From Candidatus Methanofastidiosum methylothiophilum (GTDB taxonomy: Archaea; Methanobacteriota_B; Thermococci; Methanofastidiosales; Methanofastidiosaceae), in NCBI GenBank assembly GCA_001587675.1, contig LNGD01000075.1, positions 1 through 7,917 on the forward strand: DNA of 7,917 nt, in the 5' to 3' direction. Position 1 is the stretch's first letter; each line of letters starts with the position of its first letter. Below the pieces are notes generated by a model. The model ran no database searches, was not told where the DNA came from, and worked only from the letters and a program-made list of their open reading frames with translations. Made by a program: the position numbers and the translations under genes. Below are positions 1-5,535 of this stretch, one piece after another.

Positions 1-8
1 TACCCCTG

Positions 9-23
9 AAAAATTAAAAAGAG
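9..23 (-). terminator. Candidate T-rich terminator of the SDR gene
   Basis: On the minus strand, about 30 nt after the SDR stop codon, two runs of five T residues occur close together with no strong stem. Such T-rich tracts are the usual intrinsic termination signal of archaeal RNA polymerase. Inferred from composition only. Confidence 0.3.
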
Positions 24-51
24 AATAGAATATAAGTTTTTCGCAATGTTA

Positions 52-819
52 TTATCCAAGTGTTTTTCCTAGAGTGCAATCATATATCTGCCCTGTAATA
101 ACTTCAGTGTTAATTAATAAATCAACTAGTGGGAAAAGATCCTTTGGGTAAAGTTTTCTTTTGAGAAGTTGCCCCTCAATCTTTTTTTTCTCTATATCTC
201 CTATTGGCACTCCAGATTTTCTTGACTCAAGCTGAATTTCAAATTCGTGCCTTTCGGTAAAAACATATGTAGGTGATATTCCATTTACTTTGATATTATA
301 CTTCGCGGCTTCAAAAGCCGCATATCTTATAAGTGATTCAAGGCCGCCTTTAGAAATACCATATGGGGCTTTACCAGGGGATATATCTCTAGCCGAGGAG
401 GATACAAAGTGTAGGATATTCCCTCCAACTTCTCCATTTCGTTTGATATATTTTATAGATTCCTTTGTTAGCATGAACGCTGTTTTAAGATTTGTATTCA
501 TAACCTTATCATATTCTTCTATCGGGAAATCTTCAATATTGTGCGAGAAAAGGCTTCCACCTATCGTGTTTATTGTTATGTCTAACCTTCCATACTCCTC
601 AATTATGTAACTAAATAAGAATTTGATGTTGTCCTCAGAAGTTAGGTCCATTGGCATATAATTAAATTTGTCACTTTCTTTGATTCTTGTGAAATCTTGA
701 AGATTTTTTCTTCCACTGCCTATTAAGATTTTAACGTTTCCATTTAAGTGTTCAAGCAAGGATTTACCTATACCGCCACTAGCCCCAGTTAACAAAACTA
801 CTTTTTCAGAAAGTTCCAT
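52..819 (-). CDS. SDR-family NAD(P)-dependent oxidoreductase
   Basis: A 255-residue classical short-chain dehydrogenase/reductase, the usual length for a single-domain cytosolic Rossmann enzyme. Visible motifs are the cofactor loop TGASGGIG (residues 11-18), Arg37-Lys38 at the end of the second strand (suggesting NADPH rather than NADH), Asp58 near the adenine, N-T-I-G at 84-87 in place of the usual NNAG, Asn110, Ser140 and the Tyr153-x3-Lys157 pair. The catalytic tetrad is therefore intact. The C-terminal part (about 180-255), which sets substrate choice, gives no clear hint, so the substrate is unknown; 3-oxoacyl reductase or sugar/alcohol dehydrogenase are both possible. It is transcribed alone and diverges from the small GTPase gene. 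No Shine-Dalgarno precedes the ATG, while a TATA box lies about 27 nt upstream, so the mRNA is probably leaderless. Family call is secure; role is not. Confidence 0.9.
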   Translation of the reverse strand: MELSEKVVLLTGASGGIGKSLLEHLNGNVKILIGSGRKNLQDFTRIKESDKFNYMPMDLTSEDNIKFLFSYIIEEYGRLDITINTIGGSLFSHNIEDFPIEEYDKVMNTNLKTAFMLTKESIKYIKRNGEVGGNILHFVSSSARDISPGKAPYGISKGGLESLIRYAAFEAAKYNIKVNGISPTYVFTERHEFEIQLESRKSGVPIGDIEKKKIEGQLLKRKLYPKDLFPLVDLLINTEVITGQIYDCTLGKTLG

Positions 820-840
820 ACAGATTTTATTAGAATCTAA

Positions 841-850
841 TATTATATAC
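841..850 (-). promoter_or_regulatory. TATA box of the SDR gene
   Basis: Read on the minus strand this is GTATATAATA. Its centre is about 27 nt before the ATG at 819, so transcription would begin at or next to the start codon. The sequence between the box and the ATG has no purine-rich ribosome-binding site, which fits a leaderless transcript. Confidence 0.5.
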
Positions 851-900
851 TTATCTGATATTTTCTGTCTGCTAATTATTTATTCAACATTACCAAAAAC

Positions 901-910
901 TTTATATACT
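901..910 (+). promoter_or_regulatory. TATA box of the small GTPase gene
   Basis: TTTATATACT preceded by an A-rich BRE-like stretch (CAAAAAC). Transcription would begin near 930, leaving a leader of roughly 35 nt. Unlike most genes here, this leader contains a ribosome-binding site (GGGGG at 953-957, 7 nt before the ATG). The spacer 820-964 holds this promoter and the divergent SDR promoter, and nothing else that I can identify. Confidence 0.5.
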
Positions 911-964
911 ATTAGATAACTATATTGATTAGCAATATTAATTAACAATCTAGGGGGATATATT

Positions 965-1417
965 ATGGAAGATGTTAAGGTTGTGGTATTTGGAAAGGAG
1001 AACGTCGGTAAAAGTACCCTAATAAAAGCGATAGAACATGATGCAATTAACATCGATAAGAATAACACGACCGTTTCTATGGACTACGGTAGGACAGTAG
1101 TCGCAGGAAAAAAGATTCATTTTTATGGAACACCGGGGCAAGAAAGATTCGATTTCATGAGGGATATTCTATCAAAAGGTGCAGACATAGGACTAATGGT
1201 TATTGACGCAACAAGTAACTTAAACAAGATGGATATTGATCTTTTAAAGGAATTTCGAACAAAAAATATCCCTTGCATAATTTTCATTAACAAGACTGAC
1301 ATAGGCGTTTCAGATTCTATAAGAAAAGAGCTAAAAGGATTTCCAATAATAGAAGGGTCTGCAAAGATGGGATTTGGTGTACCAGAGCTATTGAGGTCTT
1401 TGATGAACTTTGCTTAA
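965..1417 (+). CDS. Small Arf/MglA-like GTPase (COG2229-type)
   Basis: A 150-residue single-domain P-loop GTPase. Visible motifs are G1, G-x4-GKST, at 10-18; a G2 Thr at 35/36; G3 as GTPGQE at 55-60; G4 as NKTD at 109-112; and G5 as SAK at 132-134. The G3 motif has Gly55 where Ras-like proteins have Asp. From memory this GTPGQ form is typical of the MglA/SRbeta-like prokaryotic family, so it is probably not a loss of function; Gln59 matches the catalytic Gln of Ras. No membrane segment or lipid-attachment signal is visible. Relatives often work with roadblock/LC7 partners in polarity or signalling, but no such gene is in this window. It has its own promoter and Shine-Dalgarno, and ends 43 nt before ribK. 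Its target is unknown. Confidence 0.88.
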   Translation: MEDVKVVVFGKENVGKSTLIKAIEHDAINIDKNNTTVSMDYGRTVVAGKKIHFYGTPGQERFDFMRDILSKGADIGLMVIDATSNLNKMDIDLLKEFRTKNIPCIIFINKTDIGVSDSIRKELKGFPIIEGSAKMGFGVPELLRSLMNFA

Positions 1418-1430
1418 AATCCCAATAACC

Positions 1431-1447
1431 TTTTAAATTTATTAAAA
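1431..1447 (+). promoter_or_regulatory. TATA box within a perfect dyad before ribK
   Basis: TTTTAA (1431-1436) and TTAAAA (1442-1447) form a perfect inverted repeat around ATTTA. The left half merges with a TATA-like TTTTAAATTT centred about 25 nt before the ribK ATG, with CC just upstream. This predicts a leaderless ribK transcript. A repressor bound to the dyad would block TBP. The HTH of the RibK protein itself is a natural candidate, but AT-rich dyads also arise by chance. Confidence 0.45.
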
Positions 1448-1460
1448 TAATCTCTAATAT

Positions 1461-2129
1461 ATGAAAGACAGCCACCTTTTACCTCTTTTAACAATAGCTA
1501 AAAAAGGTAAGGTCAAAGGGTCTGTTTTTATTTCTTCAAAGGACTTGGGAAAAGAACTTGAAGTTTCTCAACAGACTGCCGCTAGGTGGTTAAAAGAGCT
1601 TGAATCTTACGGTGCAATAGAAAGAACATTTGTTAAGGGAGGACAGACAATTACGTTAACGGAACAGGGAAAAAATTACCTAAAGACTTTTTTCATAGAT
1701 CTTTGTGAACTATTTAACAAAAAGAATGATGAACTCACGATAGAAGGAACTATTGAATCTGGAATCGGTGAAGGAAAATACTATGTTTCAAGACCTTTTT
1801 ATAAAAAACAATTTGAGGAAAGTCTTGGATTTGCACCTTATCCTGGTACACTTAATATTCGTTTGACCGATGAAACTGACATCAAACTTAGAAAATTTCT
1901 TGATAGGTACCCCTCTTTGATCGTCCAATCAGGAGTTTCTGAAGGGCGATCATTTGGAAACGTTAGATGCTACAAAGCACTAATCGATGGGAAGATTGAA
2001 GGTGCCGTCATAATTCCATTAAGAACCCATCATCCCCCTAATGTTGTAGAGATTATTTCCCCTATAAATCTAAAGAACACTCTTAAGAAGAAAGATGGGG
2101 AACTTATAACAATAACAGTTGAGGTTTAA
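1461..2129 (+). CDS. ribK: CTP-dependent riboflavin kinase with N-terminal HTH (RbkR-like)
   Basis: The protein converts riboflavin plus CTP to FMN plus CDP, the archaeal alternative to ATP-dependent RibF. Residues about 5-75 form a winged helix-turn-helix (S-x-K-D-L-G-K-E-L-E-V-S-Q-Q-T-A-A-R-W-L-K, 26-46). Residues about 92-222 form the RibK (DUF120) cradle-loop barrel, with the nucleotide loop GIGEGKYYVS (101-110), the PGTLNIRL segment (128-135; T-x-N is thought to bind metal) and the C-terminal T-H-H-P...VEIISP (189-201). Stand-alone kinases such as MJ0056 lack the HTH. HTH-fused forms are known as RbkR, a bifunctional kinase and repressor of flavin genes. Length (222 residues) fits the fused form. 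It leads a cluster with pyrH and trm5, and its start is set by the leaderless promoter. Confidence 0.93.
   Translation: MKDSHLLPLLTIAKKGKVKGSVFISSKDLGKELEVSQQTAARWLKELESYGAIERTFVKGGQTITLTEQGKNYLKTFFIDLCELFNKKNDELTIEGTIESGIGEGKYYVSRPFYKKQFEESLGFAPYPGTLNIRLTDETDIKLRKFLDRYPSLIVQSGVSEGRSFGNVRCYKALIDGKIEGAVIIPLRTHHPPNVVEIISPINLKNTLKKKDGELITITVEV
2121..2125 (+). promoter_or_regulatory. Shine-Dalgarno of pyrH inside the ribK end
   Basis: GAGGT lies in the last codons of ribK, 7 nt before the pyrH ATG at 2133. Together with the 3-nt gap it shows that the two genes share one mRNA, with the internal gene using a ribosome-binding site and the first gene apparently none. Confidence 0.6.
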
Positions 2130-2132
2130 TTC

Positions 2133-2807
2133 ATGAGGATTGTATTAAAGATTGGCGGATCAATTGTTTTTCCAAATAAAATTGATGTTGATATTGTAAA
2201 AAATGTTTCAAAGCAGATTGTATCTCTTTCAAAGAATCATGAATTTTTGATTGTTGTTGGTGGCGGTGCAATTGCTAGAGAATATATAGGTGCATTGAAA
2301 TATTTAGGGAAGGATGATACTTTTCTTGATTTTATTGGGATGGAAGCGGCATGTCTAAATGCTTCTTTGTTTATGGCTGGGCTTGGGGATAAAGCTCCGG
2401 CTGAAATATCTAGAAATTTTAAGCATGCACTTACAACTCTTCAGATCGGGAGAATACCTCTACTGGGCGGAACACATCCTGGCCATACAACGGATGCCGT
2501 ATCATCAATGCTCGCTGAATTTGTTGGGGCTGATCTCTTTCTTAGATTTACAAATGTTGATGGCGTATATGATAAAGACCCAAAGAAGTTTTCAGATGCA
2601 AAAAAACTGGCTAAAATAAGCCACGAAAAGCTTCTTGAGATAGTTCAAGACACAAGAGCCGAAGCCGGTGTTAACGCAGTTATAGATCCATTAGCGGCAA
2701 AGATCTTGAAGAGGGCAAAAATCAAAACAATCGTAGTCGGAAAAGATGAAATAAAAAACATTAAGGAAGTCATAGAGGGAAAACATAAAGGTACAGAAAT
2801 CTCCTAA
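2133..2807 (+). CDS. pyrH: Archaeal-type UMP kinase
   Basis: This amino-acid-kinase-fold enzyme phosphorylates UMP to UDP in pyrimidine nucleotide synthesis. The 224-residue length matches the short archaeal PyrH group. Motifs in order are the phosphate loop KIGGS (6-10), VVGGG (41-45) followed by A-x2-Y-I, the T-F-x-D-F-I-G segment (63-69), GGTHPGHTTDAV (112-123, a signature of the archaeal branch), the nucleotide-binding TNVDGVYDKDP (140-150) and VIDPLAAKI (183-191). All expected elements are present. It follows ribK by 3 nt and precedes trm5 by 13 nt on the same strand. Its product feeds UTP and CTP synthesis, and CTP is the phosphate donor used by the neighbouring RibK, which gives a possible reason for the pairing. 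Isopentenyl phosphate kinase and aspartokinase have different motif sets and are less likely. Confidence 0.95.
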   Translation: MRIVLKIGGSIVFPNKIDVDIVKNVSKQIVSLSKNHEFLIVVGGGAIAREYIGALKYLGKDDTFLDFIGMEAACLNASLFMAGLGDKAPAEISRNFKHALTTLQIGRIPLLGGTHPGHTTDAVSSMLAEFVGADLFLRFTNVDGVYDKDPKKFSDAKKLAKISHEKLLEIVQDTRAEAGVNAVIDPLAAKILKRAKIKTIVVGKDEIKNIKEVIEGKHKGTEIS

Positions 2808-2820
2808 ATGTTAGATTGTC

Positions 2821-3810
2821 ATGATTGGTGCAAGAGTTCCTAGGCTTGAAGCGGAAAAATACAGAAAGATTCTTTTAGAAATGGGGATTATGGATATTAA
2901 CTATAAGATTGCATATGAAAAAGATTATATTCTCATCCCCCTCAAAGAAGAAGTTAGTGGCTATGATATTATTGATTATGAATTCTTACCCTTAGACAAA
3001 AGAAAAAGTTCCTTAAGGGAAATACTATCTGAGAAAATTCCTTCATCACTTCTTCTAAAACTTAGAGCTTTTGATGCAATAGGTAATATCGCTTTAATCC
3101 AGCTAAGTGATGAGCTTATTCCTTACAGTAAGATAATAGGTGAGGCATTACTTCAACTTAATCCCTTCATAAAAGCAGTGTTTAGAAAAGATAGCATTGA
3201 AGGGGAGTATAGAGTACCTAAGCTTGAGCTTATTGCTGGCGAACATATAACTGAAACAGTCTATAGGGAATTTGGAGTTAGGATTCTTCTGGACGTTTCC
3301 AAAGTCTATTTTTCACCAAGGCTTTCTGAAGAAAGAAAAAGGATAGCTTCTCTTGTTAGAAAAGACGATATCATACTAGATATGTTCTGCGGAGTTGGGC
3401 CATTTTCGCTCATGATCTCTAAAAAATCAGACCCAAAAAAAATATATGCAATTGACATAAATGAAACGGCCATCTATTATCTCAAAAAGAACATTGCACT
3501 AAATAAGACGTATAATATAATTCCTATACACGGTGACTCAAGAGAAGAAATAAAGAAATTAGAGCCTCCTGATAGAATAATAATGAATCTTCCACACTCC
3601 TCATTTGAATTCTTGCCAGACGTTTTTTCTACTTTTGACAGGGGAATTGTTCACTTTTACTGCGTTTCTGAAAATATTAAAAAAGTAAAAGAAAGGATAA
3701 TTGAAGAATCTAATAAATATGGTAAAGAGATTGAATTCCTATCTGAGCGAGTTGTAAAAAGTTATTCCCCAAATACTGACATCTACTGCATTGACTTTGA
3801 CTTTTCATAG
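2821..3810 (+). CDS. trm5: tRNA (guanine(37)-N1)-methyltransferase Trm5
   Basis: The enzyme uses S-adenosylmethionine to make m1G37, next to the anticodon, preventing +1 frameshifts. The 329 residues match the archaeal Trm5b size: an N-terminal tRNA-recognition part (about 1-60), an RNA-binding middle part and a Rossmann methyltransferase domain (about 150-329). Recognisable signatures are R131-V-P-K followed by I-A-G-E (138-141), the Y-F-S-P-R-L-S-E-E-R block (163-172; Glu171-Arg172 should match the catalytic Glu and Arg of the M. jannaschii enzyme), the SAM loop D-M-F-C-G-V-G-P-F (187-195), A-I-D-I-N at 210-214 and N-L-P-H-S-S (256-261), the Trm5 version of motif IV. Start: an in-frame TAG lies three codons upstream of this ATG, so it cannot extend far. 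No clear ribosome-binding site is seen, so translation may be coupled to pyrH. Its last 28 bp overlap the DUF371 gene tail-to-tail. Confidence 0.95.
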   Translation: MIGARVPRLEAEKYRKILLEMGIMDINYKIAYEKDYILIPLKEEVSGYDIIDYEFLPLDKRKSSLREILSEKIPSSLLLKLRAFDAIGNIALIQLSDELIPYSKIIGEALLQLNPFIKAVFRKDSIEGEYRVPKLELIAGEHITETVYREFGVRILLDVSKVYFSPRLSEERKRIASLVRKDDIILDMFCGVGPFSLMISKKSDPKKIYAIDINETAIYYLKKNIALNKTYNIIPIHGDSREEIKKLEPPDRIIMNLPHSSFEFLPDVFSTFDRGIVHFYCVSENIKKVKERIIEESNKYGKEIEFLSERVVKSYSPNTDIYCIDFDFS

Positions 3811-4184
3811 ACAAGAATTTCCATTGACTTGCCTTTTTTCAATGCTTCTATTATAGCTCTATCAATGTCCAATGATGCTTTAGTTGATGCAACAGCATAT
3901 GTCCTATTAGAAATAAATGTAGATGTTCTTATCACTAGTTCCTTCTCATCTGTTATCTTGTGATTCTTAGGGACAGTTGCTTCAAAAGAATCTTCCAAGC
4001 CATCTATTTTCATTACAAATATCAATCTTCCCGACAATTTTGTAAGATCAGCGATATTGTGGTCTGAGCAGATACCCAATATACAATCTCCATTTCCGAA
4101 AATATGGTCTTCTTTGGTAAATTCAAGCGTACTTCTGTGCTCACCAGTAATTTCTGGATGTCCCTTAACTGTAAATGAGAACAT
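3783..4184 (-). CDS. DUF371 family protein, function unknown
   Basis: A 133-residue cytosolic protein of the archaeal DUF371 (COG2090) family, recognised by its N-terminal pattern: G-H-P (8-10), E-H-R-S-T-L-E-F-T-K (15-24) and G-D-C-I-L-G (32-37). A second conserved-looking stretch, N-R-T-Y-A-V-A-S-T-K-A-S-L-D-I-D-R, covers 93-109. Length is normal for the family, and the protein seems to be one compact beta-rich domain without signal peptide or membrane segment. The biochemical role is unknown; the conserved His, Asp and Cys could suggest ligand or metal binding, but that is speculation. The gene overlaps the 3' end of trm5 by 28 bp in opposite orientation and starts 50 bp from the divergent DUF2284 gene. 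There is no ribosome-binding site; a TATA-like element lies about 24 nt before the ATG, so it is likely leaderless. Confidence 0.85.
   Translation of the reverse strand: MFSFTVKGHPEITGEHRSTLEFTKEDHIFGNGDCILGICSDHNIADLTKLSGRLIFVMKIDGLEDSFEATVPKNHKITDEKELVIRTSTFISNRTYAVASTKASLDIDRAIIEALKKGKSMEILVYEKSKSMQ
3834..3839 (+). terminator. Candidate T-run terminator of the ribK-pyrH-trm5 unit
   Basis: Six T residues occur 24 nt after the trm5 stop codon, inside the oppositely oriented DUF371 gene. A T-run without a strong stem is typical for archaeal termination. If used, the trm5 mRNA would run antisense over the DUF371 3' end. Inferred from composition only. Confidence 0.3.
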
Positions 4185-4199
4185 AATCGAGAACTAACC

Positions 4200-4212
4200 T
4201 TTAATCTTAAAA
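4200..4212. promoter_or_regulatory. Bidirectional TATA element between DUF371 and DUF2284 genes
   Basis: TTTAATCTTAAAA is TATA-like on both strands (TTTTAAGATTAAA on the minus strand). It lies about 24 nt from the DUF371 ATG (4184) and about 29 nt from the DUF2284 GTG (4235), the spacing expected for two leaderless divergent transcripts. The 50-bp spacer has no room for two independent full promoters, so shared use or mutual competition for TBP is likely. Confidence 0.45.
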
Positions 4213-4234
4213 GATTTACTTTGATATCGAGTAT

Positions 4235-4789
4235 GTGGCAGATTTAAATCATGTTCACAAACTAAGAGAATTAACGGATAATCTTGGCTTAATGGATTTG
4301 ATAGAATTTGATCCTTCCATTATAAATTCAGAAGAAAGAATAAGAAAATACTGTTATGAGAATATCTGTGGAAATTATGGGAAACATCACATGTGTCCAC
4401 CTTTAATCGGATCAATAGAAGAAATTAGAAAAAAACTTAGCCATTATGATAAGGCTTTTCTTGTAAGATACTCTGTAGACGTAGATGTAATAGGCGATAA
4501 GAAGCAGGTTAAAAGGTCTAAAATTGACTTTCATAAGAAAATATTAGAATTAGAGAAATCTTTTCAAAGGGAAGATGTATGGGGGCTTGTTGGAGGGAGC
4601 TGTTCTTTTTGCATTGAATGTAAAGCGGTAAATAATGAGCCATGCAAACACCCCCACAAAGCAAGACCATCGCTTGAGTCACTTGGTGTAGATGTCCAAA
4701 AACTTTTGAATAATTTTGGATTAGATAACACTTTTTATCCAGACAAAATAGTATGGACTGGATGTATCCTCTTAAAAACGAAAAAATGA
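4235..4789 (+). CDS. DUF2284 Cys-rich putative metal-binding protein
   Basis: A 184-residue protein of the DUF2284 predicted metal-binding family. It has eight cysteines in the family layout: Cys40-x4-Cys45 followed by G-N-Y-G-K and Cys54-P-P, then G-G-S-Cys123-x2-Cys126-x2-Cys129-x7-Cys137, then Cys177 near the end (W-T-G-C). The P-S-L-E-S-L-G-V-D-V segment (145-154) is also characteristic. The spacing suggests iron-sulfur or zinc binding; the reaction is unknown, though such proteins are common in anaerobes. It has no signal peptide and is cytosolic. The start chosen is GTG at 4235: it reads straight into the family-like N-terminus, and it sits at leaderless distance from the divergent TATA element. 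An ATG overlapping it (4233) is out of frame and stops after four codons. It is transcribed alone, head-to-head with DUF371. Confidence 0.87.
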   Translation: MADLNHVHKLRELTDNLGLMDLIEFDPSIINSEERIRKYCYENICGNYGKHHMCPPLIGSIEEIRKKLSHYDKAFLVRYSVDVDVIGDKKQVKRSKIDFHKKILELEKSFQREDVWGLVGGSCSFCIECKAVNNEPCKHPHKARPSLESLGVDVQKLLNNFGLDNTFYPDKIVWTGCILLKTKK

Positions 4790-4791
4790 GA

Positions 4792-4804
4792 TATATTTAA
4801 ATAA
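4792..4804 (+). promoter_or_regulatory. TATA box of the secreted protein gene at 4826
   Basis: TATATTTAAATAA is centred about 28 nt before the ATG and starts immediately after the DUF2284 stop codon. GAGAT (4788-4792) and ATCTC (4804-4808) flank it as an inverted repeat, so it may double as an operator. No Shine-Dalgarno precedes the ATG. Confidence 0.5.
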
Positions 4805-4825
4805 TCTCGTTAACTAATAGATTTC

Positions 4826-5500
4826 ATGAAAAAAATTATCTTTGTGCTTCTAGTAATTTCAATAATGATATTTTCTAATCTACTCGCTGTTTCATCATTC
4901 AATAACCAACAGAAAAACCAAGTTGCCCAGGATTTTTACAGTTCTGGCGCAAGTTTTATGCGTGTAGGGGAATTCCTAAAGGCTAAAGATTTTTTTATAT
5001 ATTCTCATAACGAAGCCATCAAGGCAGGTAACAATTATCTTGCATACACAGCTAATGAGAGAATCAAAGATTGCAATAATATTCTAGGGCTTAATGAGAA
5101 TGATTATACCCTAAGCACAAAGTTAATGTCTAAGGATATATCTTTGCCTTCATCTACAGGGTCAACTTTAGAGTATAGAAGAAGCGTTACATTAAACGTT
5201 TATTCCTACAAAAAACATGATTACATATCCTTTACAGTTTCAAAAGGCCAAAATTTAAGTTTCAAATACCTAGTAACAAAAGGTGACGTATCTATTTATT
5301 TTATGGATAAAAATAGTTTTAATAAATTTAAAAATTCAAGTTATTTTACTTATGATTTAAGCATCGGTGGAATACAATTACCTTCGAAAGTAGGCGTAGA
5401 TTACACTCAGACTTATACCGTTCCCGAAAGTGGTGAATGGTACCTTCTTTTGGTAACTAATTCTTCTGAAGCAGGGGAGCTTCAAATGGATATTCTATAA
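4826..5500 (+). CDS. Secreted protein with TPR-like hairpin and C-terminal beta-sandwich
   Basis: Function unknown. The 224-residue product starts with M-K-K and a hydrophobic stretch (4-22), a clear Sec signal peptide with likely cleavage near residue 22-25. Residues about 31-88 form two amphipathic helices with TPR-like character (F-Y-S-S-G-A-S-F-M-R-V-G-E-F-L-K-A-K-D-F-F). Residues about 118-224 are beta-rich, with alternating hydrophobics, S-F-T-V-S-K-G-Q (135-142) and a closing P-E-S-G-E-W-Y-L-L-L-V-T-N (200-212). This pattern resembles GOLD/emp24-like or pre-peptidase C-terminal sandwiches that bind ligands or partners. Three N-x-S/T sequons (Asn143, 170, 212) could be glycosylated. No C-terminal anchor is seen, so it may be released or remain tethered by an uncleaved N-terminus. 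It is monocistronic and probably leaderless. The domain naming is inference; the secretion call is firm. Confidence 0.8.
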   Translation: MKKIIFVLLVISIMIFSNLLAVSSFNNQQKNQVAQDFYSSGASFMRVGEFLKAKDFFIYSHNEAIKAGNNYLAYTANERIKDCNNILGLNENDYTLSTKLMSKDISLPSSTGSTLEYRRSVTLNVYSYKKHDYISFTVSKGQNLSFKYLVTKGDVSIYFMDKNSFNKFKNSSYFTYDLSIGGIQLPSKVGVDYTQTYTVPESGEWYLLLVTNSSEAGELQMDIL

Positions 5501-5506
5501 CAAATA

Positions 5507-5513
5507 ATTTAAA
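5507..5513 (+). promoter_or_regulatory. TATA box of the RNase Z gene
   Basis: ATTTAAA is centred 26 nt before the rnz ATG, within the 35-nt gap after the upstream stop codon, and no ribosome-binding site follows. A run of seven T residues (5520-5526) lies between box and start; it could also end the upstream transcript. Confidence 0.45.
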
Positions 5514-5535
5514 CTTCTATTTTTTTCTTATAGTT

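Noticed and set aside
290..610. Plus-strand open frame of about 106 codons
   Set aside because: It lies wholly inside the SDR gene on the other strand, whose full catalytic motif set proves that frame; this one has no recognisable domain or ribosome-binding site.
880..1068. Minus-strand open frame of 62 codons
   Set aside because: It starts within the GTPase P-loop region and runs through its promoter; composition looks like an antisense shadow.
1725..1731. ATGATGA resembling a C box of an archaeal C/D guide RNA
   Set aside because: It lies in ribK coding sequence, with no matching D box (CTGA) at suitable distance.
2359..2619. Plus-strand open frame of 86 codons
   Set aside because: It is an out-of-frame shadow of pyrH, which is conserved across the whole stretch.
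4233..4247. ATG-TGG-CAG-ATT-TAA micro-frame overlapping the DUF2284 start
   Set aside because: Four codons only; the GTG two bases later opens the conserved frame.
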